Of a DNA stretch of 64,000 nt, positions 1-8,547 are shown piece by piece. The DNA comes from Rhodospirillum sp047263945 (GTDB lineage: Bacteria; Pseudomonadota; Alphaproteobacteria; Rhodospirillales; Rhodospirillaceae). The position numbers and the translations under genes were made by a program. The stretch lies in the NCBI RefSeq assembly GCF_047263945.1, contig NZ_JBLAVB010000012.1, positions 56,820 to 120,819 on the forward strand, in the 5' to 3' direction. Below the pieces are notes generated by a model. It did not search any database and was not told where the DNA came from. It saw only the letters and a program-made list of their open reading frames with translations. The stretch's first letter is position 1. Each line of letters starts with the position of its first letter.

Positions 1-541
1 GCACGAGCCGCAGCCGAGATCAAACCGCCATCGCAGGGTCATTCCGAGCACGGTATTTTTAGAGGAGAATGAGCAGAGGCCCTAGCGTCCTGTGCCATAG
101 ATTCGCTTGATTATTCATGGTGTGAGTTTTCAGGGTCCGTTCACAGAAGCGGGCCAGGGATTCGAGAATCGCGTCCGGATCCCGGATCAGGACATCCTTA
201 TCCGCGTCTCCCAAGAGGGATCTGTACGGCGATTTCATAAGAAGGTTAAATCACAACCATCAGCCTAAGCCAACCCTTAAACAAAGAGGAAGTCCAGAAA
301 TAAATGGAATTTCATACACCCCAATTACTTTCATCAATTCCAAAAAGACTATGCCTTTACAAGGTTTTTATATTCATCTCCTAAAAAGAAACAAACTTTT
401 ACCTTGTTAAATTTTGCATAGCATCTGCATCTGAAAAAATCCAATAGGTGTATTCCGCATTCAAAAAAACAATACGTCTTGACTGTTTGTTTTTTTGAAT
501 TCAGTCTGTTTTCTAGGCAATGAAAGCGGAGACCTTCGCGG
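1..541. other. Gene-free left edge, AT-rich from about 240
   Basis: No convincing gene is seen here. Positions 1-240 have ordinary composition and hold only a short unsupported reading frame (59-238, minus strand). From about 240 to 500 the sequence becomes strikingly AT-rich with many A and T tracts, unlike the GC-rich genes to the right. This is probably the promoter region of the TetR gene that starts at 542, or the edge of transferred DNA. Confidence 0.5.
460..499. promoter_or_regulatory. Perfect 12-bp inverted repeat upstream of the TetR gene
   Basis: TTCAAAAAAACA at 460-471 is exactly complementary to TGTTTTTTTGAA at 488-499, with 16 bases between. A TTGACT hexamer (479-484) lies in the spacer and could be a -35 box. 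The repeat ends 42 bases before the TetR start codon. An autoregulatory operator is a reasonable inference from position alone; a transcript hairpin is the alternative. Confidence 0.4.
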
Positions 542-1237
542 ATGCAAAATAATTCACCAGGGAGCGCAGGTCCCCCCCGAAACCCTTCCCGTCCTCGTCG
601 CACACAGGAGGAGCGGACCCAGGAAACGCGGGCGAAGCTCATCTCCGCCACCCTCGATGTGTTGCTGGAGGAGGGGTATCAGAACCTCACCACCCAGCGG
701 ATCTGCGACAAGGCCGGTGTCTCCCGGGGCGCCATGCTTCACCATTTCCCCAATAAGATCACCTTGATCGTCGCCTCCATCGAAGACCTGCTGATTAATT
801 CAACCGAGGATATCCGCGCCCAAGCCCACCGGGTGCGGGACGAAGAGATCTCCGTTGAAAGCTTCGTCGACTACCTGTGGACCGAGCATTTCTCCGGCCG
901 TCTGTTCTACCTGACCCTCGAGCACGTCACGGTGGCCCGCACCGACAATGAGGTGCGCGCCGCCATGATCCCGGTGGTCAAGCGTTTCCACCAAGCCTTG
1001 GACGAAACCTGGCGGGAGTTTTTCCCCGCCGCCCATCTGGGCAAAGGGGAGGTGACCACGGTTCTGAACCTGACCCTTTGCCTGCTGCGGGGCATGGGCG
1101 TGCAAACCGTGCTGCGGCCCAGCGACCCGGCTTATTACGACGCCCTGCGCGGTGTCTGGAAAACCATGCTGACGGCCATCCTTGACGGCCGTCTGGCCCT
1201 CGACATTCCCCAGTCCTCCCGGCCATTCCTCAATTGA
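542..1237 (+). CDS. TetR/AcrR-family transcriptional regulator
   Basis: A 231-residue one-component repressor. After a Pro/Arg-rich tail of about 25 residues comes a typical TetR DNA-binding domain (about residues 27-75), with recognition-helix sequence AGVSRGAMLHHFPNK. The C-terminal two thirds is the variable ligand-binding domain. The stop lies 35 bases before the ABC binding-protein gene on the same strand, so it probably controls the importer operon and perhaps itself through the inverted repeat at 460-499. The ligand cannot be told from sequence. A weak GGAG precedes the ATG; a start further inside is possible because the tail is poorly conserved in this family. Confidence 0.85.
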   Translation: MQNNSPGSAGPPRNPSRPRRTQEERTQETRAKLISATLDVLLEEGYQNLTTQRICDKAGVSRGAMLHHFPNKITLIVASIEDLLINSTEDIRAQAHRVRDEEISVESFVDYLWTEHFSGRLFYLTLEHVTVARTDNEVRAAMIPVVKRFHQALDETWREFFPAAHLGKGEVTTVLNLTLCLLRGMGVQTVLRPSDPAYYDALRGVWKTMLTAILDGRLALDIPQSSRPFLN

Positions 1238-1272
1238 GGTCCGGCTTTCTCCCCGAGCAAAGGAACATCTTC

Positions 1273-2520
1273 ATGGCCTTTCCCCGACTCTCCCGCGTCT
1301 CTTCCCGTCGCGCCCTGACCGGTGTCTCGACCCTGGCGATGGCCCTGGCCCTGTCCACGGGCTTGGGGCAGGCTGCAGAACCCTTCCTGGTCGGCGCCCT
1401 GAACCCCGTCTCCGGCGCTGGGGGACCCTATGGCCCGGGCATGCAGAAGGCCATCCTGGCGGAGGCGGACAGCATCAACGCCGAGGGCGGCGCCTGCGGC
1501 AAGACCATCGAGGTCATTGCCGAAGATACCCAGACCTCGCCAGATGCCGCAGTCCTGGCCGCCAAGAAGCTGGTCGAAGTGAACAAGGTCCAGGTGATCA
1601 TGGGCACCTGGTCCTCGGGCATCACCCTGGCCGTCATGCCGATCACCACCGCAGCCGGAATCCCGGAGATGAACACCTCCGGCGCGCCGGCCATTTCCAC
1701 TGAGGACAAGGACGATCTGGTTTGGCGGTTCCAGGCGACCAATGGTCGTTTTGGCCAGGCCTTCGCCAAGATCGCCGAGATGCGCGGCTTCAAGCGCCCG
1801 GCTACCATGGCTTTCAACAATGCGTCCGGTCTGGGCAATACCGAAGGGTTTACCGAAGCCTGGACCGGCATGGGCGGCGATGTCGTTGCCAAGGTGGTTT
1901 ACGAGCCCAAACAGCCCTCTTATCGCTCTGAACTCCAGGAAATTCTCGCCGCCAAGCCGGACGTGGTGGTCATGGGGTCCTACTTGCCTGACACGACCAT
2001 CATCCTGCGGGAATGGTATCAGAGCGGCGAGAACCCGGACCTGAAATGGATCATTCCCGGTTGGGCGGCCAACAACAAGCTGGTCGAGGCCCTGGGCCCC
2101 GAAGTGACCGAGGGCATCATCGCCGTTGATTCTATCAGTAATGAAAAGGCCCCCTCCTATGAGATGTTCGCCAAGGCCTATGAGAAGGCCACGGGCAATC
2201 CGGGGAACAGCAACGTCTATGCGGCTATGACCCATGACATGATGACCCTCTGGGGCCTGGCCATGGAGGCCGACTGTTCCGACCTGACGCCGAAAGGCAT
2301 CAATTCCCGCCTGCGTGCCGTGGACGATGCCAAGGGTGAGAAGGTTTATTCCTTTGCGGAAGGGAAAGCGGCCCTCGCCGCAGGCAAGACCATCAACTAC
2401 GAAGGGGCCTCCAGCCAACTCGCCTTCGACCAATACGGCGATGTGACTCCCGACTTCAGCCTGTCGGTGATCAAGGACGGTGCCATCGACCGTGAAGCGG
2501 TGATCAAACTCGGCGACTAG
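1273..2520 (+). CDS. livJ: Branched-chain amino acid-type ABC transporter substrate-binding protein
   Basis: Periplasmic solute receptor of a HAAT-family importer (415 residues). Arginines and a hydrophobic stretch (ALTGVSTLAMALALSTG) ending in GQAAEP form a signal peptide cleaved near residue 35. Two Rossmann-like lobes of the Leu/Ile/Val-binding fold follow. The ATG at 1273 is chosen because AAAGGA lies just upstream; the longer frame from 1234 has no ribosome site and would bury the signal peptide. It is the first gene of livJHMGF. Its TAG stop (2518-2520) is the first three bases of palindrome A1. The true substrate is uncertain: the downstream amidohydrolase hints at an amino acid released from a dipeptide or amide. 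Confidence 0.9.
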   Translation: MAFPRLSRVSSRRALTGVSTLAMALALSTGLGQAAEPFLVGALNPVSGAGGPYGPGMQKAILAEADSINAEGGACGKTIEVIAEDTQTSPDAAVLAAKKLVEVNKVQVIMGTWSSGITLAVMPITTAAGIPEMNTSGAPAISTEDKDDLVWRFQATNGRFGQAFAKIAEMRGFKRPATMAFNNASGLGNTEGFTEAWTGMGGDVVAKVVYEPKQPSYRSELQEILAAKPDVVVMGSYLPDTTIILREWYQSGENPDLKWIIPGWAANNKLVEALGPEVTEGIIAVDSISNEKAPSYEMFAKAYEKATGNPGNSNVYAAMTHDMMTLWGLAMEADCSDLTPKGINSRLRAVDDAKGEKVYSFAEGKAALAAGKTINYEGASSQLAFDQYGDVTPDFSLSVIKDGAIDREAVIKLGD

Positions 2521-2569
2521 ATCACGATGAAATCAGGTCTGCCCGACCTAATTTCATAAACGTGATCTA
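2518..2569. repeat. Palindrome A, copy 1 (between livJ and livH)
   Basis: An imperfect palindrome whose outer arms are TAGATCACG and CGTGATCTA and whose inner arms are TGAAATCAGGTC and GACCTAATTTCA. It begins with the livJ stop codon. It is followed after 11 bases by palindrome B copy 1. The same A-spacer-B arrangement recurs at 26378-26492. In the transcript it would fold into a long hairpin between the receptor gene and the permease genes. Confidence 0.9.
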
Positions 2570-2580
2570 AATCATATACT

Positions 2581-2632
2581 TAGAGCGGAAAGAGACGGAA
2601 AACCGCGCACACTTTTCCTCATTCCGCTCTAG
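2581..2632. repeat. Palindrome B, copy 1
   Basis: Outer arms TAGAGCGGAA and TTCCGCTCTA enclose GACGGAAAACCGC and CACTTTTCC. Other copies are at 26441-26492 and 40428-40478. With A1 it fills most of the 241-base gap between livJ and livH and may attenuate transcription, as hairpins after binding-protein genes often do. Confidence 0.9.
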
Positions 2633-2761
2633 CACGCCATCACGCACGCCCATAGGGAGGGGACCGCCCCCTCCCTGGTCGGGGACTCTCCCTGCTCCCC
2701 CCTGTAATCCCCAGGGAGAGTTCCCGACCCCCCTTTTTCCCCGCGTCCGGAGGGTCCTTCA

Positions 2762-3634
2762 TTGGATTCCACCTATTTGCTCAATCTGGCGTTCAACGGG
2801 TTGGTCCTCGGCCTGATTGTCGCCCTGGCCGCCCTGTCGATCACACTCGTCTTCGGCATCGCCCGCTTCCCCAACGCCGCCACGGGCGATCTTGCCACGG
2901 CGGGGGCCTTCGCTGGACTGCTCGCCCCGGCCATCGGGGGCGGATCCCTGGCCATCATCCTGATGGGCATGGCCCTGTCGGCGGTGCTTTCGGTTGCGGC
3001 CTATTTCCTGGTGTTCCGCGCCCTGGCCAGCAAGCCTCCGGTGTCCTCGCTGATCGCTTCCATCGGCGTGGCCTTCCTGGTCCGGGCTGTCCTGACCTTC
3101 TTCCTGGGCCATGACCAGCAGGTCTATCCCTTGCCCATCACCCGGGCTATGGTCTTCGGTCCCCTGCGGGTCCAACCCACGGACCTGATGGTCATCGGCG
3201 CCGCTATCCTGGCCCTGGCCGCCGTCTTCGCCACCCTGCATCTGACCCCCATCGGCAAGCGCATGCGCGCCGTCGCCGACAATGCCGACCTCGCCCGGGC
3301 TGGAGGCATCAATGCCAACCGGGTCCTCCTGGTCATGTGGATCATGGCCGGGTTGTTATCCGGGCTTGCGGGGACGCTGTTGGGTATCAAGACGGTGGTC
3401 TCCCCGGAAATGGGCTGGGACCTGCTGCTGCCCGCCTTTGCCGCGACCATCCTGGGAACCATCGGCAATCCCATCGGCGCGGTCCTGGGCGGCCTGCTGA
3501 TTGGCATGACCCAGGAGCTGTCCACCCCCTTCGTCGGCTTCACTTATAAGATCGCCGTCGGGTTCCTGGTTCTGCTGTTGACGCTGCTCATCCGACCGCA
3601 AGGGCTGTTCTCCAAGAACGCCTTGGTTCGATAA
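2762..3634 (+). CDS. livH: Branched-chain amino acid-type ABC transporter permease (LivH family)
   Basis: Inner-membrane permease of the HAAT importer, 290 residues, almost wholly hydrophobic with about eight membrane segments. The start is TTG at 2762: GGAGGG (2749-2754) stands seven bases before it, and no ATG lies nearby in frame. The family core is visible as the conserved loop RMRAVADNADLARAGGIN (about residues 168-185), which contacts the ATPases. It is separated from livM by 15 bases. Pairs with LivM to form the channel. Confidence 0.92.
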   Translation: MDSTYLLNLAFNGLVLGLIVALAALSITLVFGIARFPNAATGDLATAGAFAGLLAPAIGGGSLAIILMGMALSAVLSVAAYFLVFRALASKPPVSSLIASIGVAFLVRAVLTFFLGHDQQVYPLPITRAMVFGPLRVQPTDLMVIGAAILALAAVFATLHLTPIGKRMRAVADNADLARAGGINANRVLLVMWIMAGLLSGLAGTLLGIKTVVSPEMGWDLLLPAFAATILGTIGNPIGAVLGGLLIGMTQELSTPFVGFTYKIAVGFLVLLLTLLIRPQGLFSKNALVR

Positions 3635-3649
3635 GGGAGGACACGAGAC

Positions 3650-4543
3650 ATGGAAGCCTATCTTCTCGCCGTCGCCGTCGTCGCCCTGATCTACGCCCTG
3701 ATGACCCTGGGGCTGAACCTGCAATTCGGCTTCACCGGCCTGATCAACTTCGGCGTTGTCGGTTTTTTCGCCATTGGCGCCTATACCTCGGGCATTCTGA
3801 GTTTGCAGGGCTGGCCCCTGGTGCTGACCCTACCGCTCGCCGCCCTCGCTGCTGCGGTGGCGGCCTGGCCCGTGGGGTTGCTCTCGCTGCGTCTGCGTAT
3901 CGAGTATTTCGCCATCGTCATGTTGGGCTATGCGGAGGTGATCCGTCTGGTGATTTCCAGCGAAAGCTGGCTGACCGGTGGCGTGCGAGGGTTGCCGGGG
4001 CTGCCCTCCCTCGCCAGCGGCTTGGGACTGGAGGGAACCATCGATTCCACCCTGTTGACCTTCCTGGTCGCCCTGGCTGCCGTGGTCGGCGTCATCTGGC
4101 TGAGTGGTCGTCTCGTCCGCAGCCCCTTCGGGCGCATGATCCAGGCCATCCGCGATGACGAGGACGCGGTGCGCGCCCTGGGCAAGAACCCGGGCCGCTT
4201 CAAGGTCGCTATCTTCGTGCTGTCCAGTTCCTTTGCCGGGTTGGGTGGTGCCCTTTACGCCCATTACATCACCTATATCGCGCCGGATCAGTTCGTCTCC
4301 CTGCTGACCTTCTATATCTGGGTGGCCATGATCCTTGGCGGGGCGGGGCGGGTTGGCGGTGCCGTGCTCGGCACGGGCATCCTGCTGGGCTTTCTGGAAG
4401 GCTCCCGCTTCCTGCGCGATATTCTACCCGGTGTGGCGGAGGTGGAAATGTCCTCGGTACGCCTGGGCATCGTTGGCCTCGCCCTGATCCTGCTCATGCG
4501 GTTCCGGCCCGAAGGCATTTTGGGGGGAGGAGACAAACGATGA
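3650..4543 (+). CDS. livM: Branched-chain amino acid-type ABC transporter permease (LivM family)
   Basis: Second permease of the importer, 297 residues with about eight to nine membrane helices. LivM hallmarks include LNLQFGFTGLINFGVVGFF near the N-terminus and the ATPase-coupling loop GRMIQAIRDDEDAVRALGKN (about residues 161-180). AGGGAGGA precedes the ATG. Its TGA overlaps the ATG of livG by four bases (ATGA), so the permease and ATPase genes are translationally coupled. Confidence 0.92.
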   Translation: MEAYLLAVAVVALIYALMTLGLNLQFGFTGLINFGVVGFFAIGAYTSGILSLQGWPLVLTLPLAALAAAVAAWPVGLLSLRLRIEYFAIVMLGYAEVIRLVISSESWLTGGVRGLPGLPSLASGLGLEGTIDSTLLTFLVALAAVVGVIWLSGRLVRSPFGRMIQAIRDDEDAVRALGKNPGRFKVAIFVLSSSFAGLGGALYAHYITYIAPDQFVSLLTFYIWVAMILGGAGRVGGAVLGTGILLGFLEGSRFLRDILPGVAEVEMSSVRLGIVGLALILLMRFRPEGILGGGDKR

Positions 4544-5334
4544 CATCCCGATCCACCAAGGCGTCACCCGAATCCCTGTTGTCCATCCAGGGCATCCACA
4601 AGTCCTTCGGGGGCGTTCGGGTTCTGGAAGGCGTCACCTTCGCCGCGCCCACCACCGGTCTGTCGGGTATGATCGGCCCCAATGGGGCGGGCAAATCCAC
4701 CCTGTTCTCGATCATCACCGGTTTCCAGCCGGGCAACGCGGGCTCCATCCACTTCAAGGGCCAGAATATCACGGCCCTGTCGGCCATGGAGCGGGTGTGC
4801 CTGGGCATGGGGCGGACCTTCCAGGTGCCCCGGGAGTTCGGCTCCCTGACGGTCCGGGAAAACCTGATGGCCGCCGCCCCCAACCAAACGGGGGAAGGGC
4901 TGCTCTCCATCTTCCTGCGCCCGGGCAAAATCCGCGCAGAAGAAGACCGCATCGCCGAGGAGGCCGACGGCTGGCTTTCCTTCCTCAATCTCAGCCATCT
5001 CGCGGACAAACCCGCGTCCGGCCTGTCCGGCGGTCAACGGAAGCTGCTGGAGTTGGGGCGGGCGCTGATGGTCAAGCCGGGCATGATCCTGCTCGACGAG
5101 CCGTTCGCCGGGGTGAATCCGGTGCTCATCGGCGAGATCTCCGAACGCATAGCGGAGCTGTCCAGCAAGGGCATCGGCTTCCTGATCGTGGAACACAACC
5201 TTCCGGGCCTCTCGCGTCTGGTGGAGACCCTGTTTGTTCTGGACAACGGGGTTCTGCTGGCCGAGGGCGATCCGGACACCGTCCTGGCCGACCCCCGGGT
5301 CCGCGAGGCCTATATGGGAGGGGCCGCGTCATGA
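4540..5334 (+). CDS. livG: ABC transporter ATP-binding protein (LivG family)
   Basis: Cytoplasmic ATPase, 264 residues. Walker A is GPNGAGKST (about residue 47 on), the Q-loop lies near MGRTFQVPREFG, the signature is LSGGQRKLLE, and Walker B is MILLDEPFAGVNP followed by the switch histidine in VEHN. The segment between Q-loop and signature has the LivG length, as opposed to the shorter LivF. It overlaps both neighbours by ATGA junctions. Partner of LivF on the LivHM channel. Confidence 0.93.
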   Translation: MTSRSTKASPESLLSIQGIHKSFGGVRVLEGVTFAAPTTGLSGMIGPNGAGKSTLFSIITGFQPGNAGSIHFKGQNITALSAMERVCLGMGRTFQVPREFGSLTVRENLMAAAPNQTGEGLLSIFLRPGKIRAEEDRIAEEADGWLSFLNLSHLADKPASGLSGGQRKLLELGRALMVKPGMILLDEPFAGVNPVLIGEISERIAELSSKGIGFLIVEHNLPGLSRLVETLFVLDNGVLLAEGDPDTVLADPRVREAYMGGAAS

Positions 5335-6053
5335 GCGGAGCCACCACGGAAAAGACCGTCCTGAATGTCGCGGGCCTCTCTGCGGGTTATGGGGACGTGG
5401 ATATCATCACCGACATTTCCCTACGGGTCGATCCGCTGGAAATCGTCACCATCGCCGGGACCAACGGCGCGGGAAAATCCACCCTGGTGAAGGCCCTGAT
5501 GGGGCTGCTCAAGCGGGTATCGGGCCGCATGGATTTCCTGGGCTCCAGCCTGCTGGGTGTCGCCAGCGAGAAGCGCATCGGCCTGGGCATTTCCTACGTC
5601 CCCCAGGTCAACAATGTCTTCCCCAGCCTGACCATCAAGGAAAACCTGGAGGTCGTCGAAGGCGTTACCAACCGGAGCGCCCGCATCAAGGTCATGCTCG
5701 ACCGCTTCCCCGCCCTCTACGAGCGGCGCAGCACCAAGGCGGGGGCCCTGTCCGGCGGCGAGCGCCAGCAGCTGGCCTTCGCCCGGGCGCTGATGCCCCA
5801 GCCCAAGCTGATGATCCTGGATGAGCCCACGGCGGCCCTCTCTCCGGCCCTGGTCCATCAGGTGCTGGACACCATCAAGACCCTGCCGGACCTGGACGTC
5901 TCCGTCCTTCTGGTGGAACAGCGGGCCCGCCAAGCCCTGGCCATCAGCGACCGGGGTTATATCCTGGACAGCGGCAAGGTGGTGATCAACGACGCAGCCG
6001 AGACCCTCCTGGCCGACGACCGCATGGCCGAATTGTACCTGGGTGAACATTGA
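5331..6053 (+). CDS. livF: ABC transporter ATP-binding protein (LivF family)
   Basis: Second ATPase, 240 residues, starting MSGATTEKTVLNVAGL. Walker A is GTNGAGKST, signature LSGGERQQLAFARAL, Walker B MILDEPTAALSP, and the switch region is LLVEQR. The frame is open far upstream (to 4797) but that part lies inside livG; the ATG at 5331 overlaps the livG stop and gives normal LivF length. Last transport gene of the operon; the amidohydrolase starts 44 bases on. Confidence 0.93.
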   Translation: MSGATTEKTVLNVAGLSAGYGDVDIITDISLRVDPLEIVTIAGTNGAGKSTLVKALMGLLKRVSGRMDFLGSSLLGVASEKRIGLGISYVPQVNNVFPSLTIKENLEVVEGVTNRSARIKVMLDRFPALYERRSTKAGALSGGERQQLAFARALMPQPKLMILDEPTAALSPALVHQVLDTIKTLPDLDVSVLLVEQRARQALAISDRGYILDSGKVVINDAAETLLADDRMAELYLGEH

Positions 6054-6097
6054 CCGCCTCCCCATTTTCCCGACCCCTTCCCCCCTGAGGACCCAGA

Positions 6098-7345
6098 ATG
6101 ACCCCCAGAATGACCAAGGAAACCCTGTTTCGGAATGCCCGCGTGCTGGATGTCGCCGCTGGTGTCTATCTGGACAACCAGTCCGTTCTGGTGCGCGACG
6201 GCAAGATCGTCGCGGTCGCCAAGGATGCCCACCAGCAGGCCAGCGCCGAAGCCGAAACCATTGATGTGAAGGGCCGGGTGCTGATGCCCGGGCTCTGCGA
6301 CGGCCATGTGCATGTGACCGCCTTTACCGCCGACTTCGCCATGCTCGGCCGCACGGCGCCCACTTATGTCTCCGTCCGCTCCTCAGAACTGCTCAAGGGC
6401 ATGACCGAGCGGGGATTCACCACCGTGCGTGATGCGGGCGGCGCCGATTGGGGGTTGGCCAAGGCCGTCAACGAAGGCCGGATCCTCGGCCCGCGCCTGC
6501 TCCATTGTGGTCGGGCGCTTTCCCAGACCGGCGGCCATGCGGATATGCGCGGCCCCGGGGAGCAAAACCTCGATCAATGCCTCTGTTGTTCGGGACTGGG
6601 AACGGTCTGTGACGGGGTTCCGGAAATGCGCAAGGCCTGCCGGGAGGAGATCCGCCGGGGCGCCACCCATTTGAAGCTGATGGTGTCGGGCGGCGTGGCC
6701 TCCCCCACCGACCGCATTGATTCCACCCAGTTCGCCCTGGAAGAAATCCGCGCCGCCTGTGAAGAGGCCGAGGCCGCCAACATCCCCGTCATGGCCCATG
6801 CTTACACCAGCCGGGCCGTTGTTCGCGCCCTGGAATGCGGTGTGGATTCCATCGAGCATGGCAACCTGCTCGACCAGGACGCCGTGGACACCCTGTTGCG
6901 CTTGGACCGCTGGCTGGTCCCCACCATGTCCATCTATCGCGCCCTTGCCGAGGAAGGCGTGGACGCGGGCATGCCTGCGGAGCTGAACGCCAAGGTTTCC
7001 GACGTGCTGGACGCGGGCCGGGATGCCCTGCGGCTGGCGGTGAAGGGCGGTGTCAAACTGGTCTATGGCACGGATTTGCTGGGCCAGATGCAGCGCCACC
7101 AGCTCAATGAATTCGCCCTGCGCTCCGAGTTCCTGGCCCCCATCGACATCATCCGCTCGGCAACGACCGAGGCGGCGAACCTGTTCCGCATGGCCGACCG
7201 CATCGGCCAAGTAAAGGAGGGGATGTTGGCCGACCTGTTGATCATCGATGGCGACGTGCTCGACAGTGTGGCGCCCTGGGCCGATGCCGAGAACACCATC
7301 CGTATGGTGATGAAGGAAGGTGTGGTTCAGGTGGCGAAGGGATAA
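6098..7345 (+). CDS. Metal-dependent amidohydrolase (imidazolonepropionase/prolidase-like)
   Basis: A 415-residue hydrolase of the amidohydrolase superfamily. The full two-metal ligand set is visible: HVH in PGLCDGHVHVTAF, a probable carboxylated Lys in ATHLKLMVSGG, His in PVMAHAYTSR, His in SIEHGNLLD, and the catalytic Asp in LVYGTDLLG. Sequences of this type are usually annotated as imidazolonepropionase-like or Xaa-Pro dipeptidase-like. No hut genes are nearby, so histidine breakdown is unlikely. Its place at the end of a HAAT importer operon suggests it splits a substrate brought in by that importer. GAGGA six bases before 6098 favours this start over the in-frame ATG at 6110. Confidence 0.8.
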   Translation: MTPRMTKETLFRNARVLDVAAGVYLDNQSVLVRDGKIVAVAKDAHQQASAEAETIDVKGRVLMPGLCDGHVHVTAFTADFAMLGRTAPTYVSVRSSELLKGMTERGFTTVRDAGGADWGLAKAVNEGRILGPRLLHCGRALSQTGGHADMRGPGEQNLDQCLCCSGLGTVCDGVPEMRKACREEIRRGATHLKLMVSGGVASPTDRIDSTQFALEEIRAACEEAEAANIPVMAHAYTSRAVVRALECGVDSIEHGNLLDQDAVDTLLRLDRWLVPTMSIYRALAEEGVDAGMPAELNAKVSDVLDAGRDALRLAVKGGVKLVYGTDLLGQMQRHQLNEFALRSEFLAPIDIIRSATTEAANLFRMADRIGQVKEGMLADLLIIDGDVLDSVAPWADAENTIRMVMKEGVVQVAKG

Positions 7346-7369
7346 ATCTGGGCTGCCGCCCAGACCCGC

Positions 7370-7400
7370 TCGGGGACGATGTCCCCGAACCTCTCTTTTT
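7370..7400. terminator. Hairpin plus T-run between convergent genes
   Basis: CGGGGAC-GAT-GTCCCCG (7371-7387) is followed by ACCTCTCTTTTT, a plausible intrinsic terminator for the ABC/amidohydrolase operon. More GC-rich inverted repeats follow (GGAGGCCTTGGCCTCC near 7420), before the convergent gene ending at 7476. Confidence 0.6.
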
Positions 7401-7475
7401 CTTATGCATGGAGGGTCTGGGAGGCCTTGGCCTCCCAGCGGAGGTTTGGAGGCGGAGCCTCCAAGACGGTTGCTC

Positions 7476-8354
7476 TTACTCCTGCGATTGGATCTGCTGA
7501 ACAATACTCGACAGCATCTGGCCCCAAAGCAACTGGGCCGGACCACCCTCCAGGGGATCACCCAGGGTGGTGAACAGGGGGTGGTCTCCCACACCGTCGG
7601 CAATGGCCTCCTCGGTACTTTCCTTGATTGCCCTGAAGTCATCGTCGGTCAGGCAGCCCAGCAGCATCAGGGCCGGGCGCTCGATGGCCTGACAGTTCAG
7701 CATGAAGAAGCCGATGACTCCGGCCTGCATGGTGATTTCCGTCTTCTCCTCGTCAAAACAGGCCTGCAGGGCCTCCAGCATTTTGGCCGCTACATCGGGA
7801 TCGGCATCATCCCCCAGAACGATGGCGGTCACCAGCTCGTCCGGCATCCCTTCCAGCTTGTACATGGTCGCCAGGATCAGGAAGAGCGCCAGTTCCTGTT
7901 TCCACTTGTCGTGCAGGGTGTGGAAATATTCCACGTCGCCGGTGATATTGCCCGCATGCTGCAACAGCGACAGCGCAAACAGCATCTTCAGGAAGAATTC
8001 GGGGTCGGCGGCCGTATCCTTGCCGGCAAAGCAGTCCCGCAGGTACTGGGACAGGGGCTCGGCTTTCAGACCCACACCGTGGAAGGTGGGGCTTTTCGGA
8101 TCGCCCAGGGTCAGTTCCAAGTGGAACAGGCGAACGGCGGTGTCGTTAAAGGCATTGCCGCCTCCGTTTTCCACCTCAAGCCCCACGGCTTCGCGCACGG
8201 CTTCGATCAACAGGGTATCGCCCGACGTGTCGACGGCGGCGGCCAGTTCGCCGCTTTCCAGGGCAGTGTGCATGAGCAGCCAATCGGACTGGATCATGGA
8301 CAGCACCCCCTCGGGGGTTTTCAAAGACGCGGGATCCAGGGTCGGTTCGGCCAT
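7476..8354 (-). CDS. Uncharacterised acidic, helix-rich protein
   Basis: I do not recognise this 292-residue protein. It starts MAEPTLDPASLK after a good GAGGAG site; the frame is open further upstream but that part is Pro/Arg-rich and lacks a ribosome site. It is acidic, predicted mostly helical from its composition, without a signal peptide or obvious membrane segment, and rich in Leu, Asp and Glu. No catalytic motif stands out. It stands alone between a convergent amidohydrolase gene and a divergent WYL regulator gene (193 bases upstream). Confidence 0.75.
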   Translation of the reverse strand: MAEPTLDPASLKTPEGVLSMIQSDWLLMHTALESGELAAAVDTSGDTLLIEAVREAVGLEVENGGGNAFNDTAVRLFHLELTLGDPKSPTFHGVGLKAEPLSQYLRDCFAGKDTAADPEFFLKMLFALSLLQHAGNITGDVEYFHTLHDKWKQELALFLILATMYKLEGMPDELVTAIVLGDDADPDVAAKMLEALQACFDEEKTEITMQAGVIGFFMLNCQAIERPALMLLGCLTDDDFRAIKESTEEAIADGVGDHPLFTTLGDPLEGGPAQLLWGQMLSSIVQQIQSQE

Positions 8355-8547
8355 GGGTGGCTCTCCTCGGTGATGGCAGTGGGGTCTGGCCGGAGGGGGC
8401 AGACCAAAACGAAAGCGAAGGTATCCCGAAAAAGCCGCCGGGGGACAACAGCCAGGGGCGGGATGGCGATGGCGCATGCTAACATGCCCCCACGGGCGGA
8501 AGGCCAGCCCCAAAACACCCATTTTCACGAAAGACCATTCGCCAACC

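Noticed and set aside
59..238. Small minus-strand reading frame of 59 codons (MKSPYRSLLGDADKDVL...)
   Set aside because: No ribosome site, a location at the edge of an AT-rich stretch, and no family resemblance.
1135..2433. Long minus-strand open frame (432 codons) opposite livJ
   Set aside because: It is the antisense shadow of a GC-rich gene: His/Gly/Asp-rich translation without domains and no ribosome site.
6098..7345. Imidazolonepropionase (HutI) call for the amidohydrolase
   Set aside because: No hutH, hutU or hutG is near, and the operon context is an amino acid/peptide-type importer.
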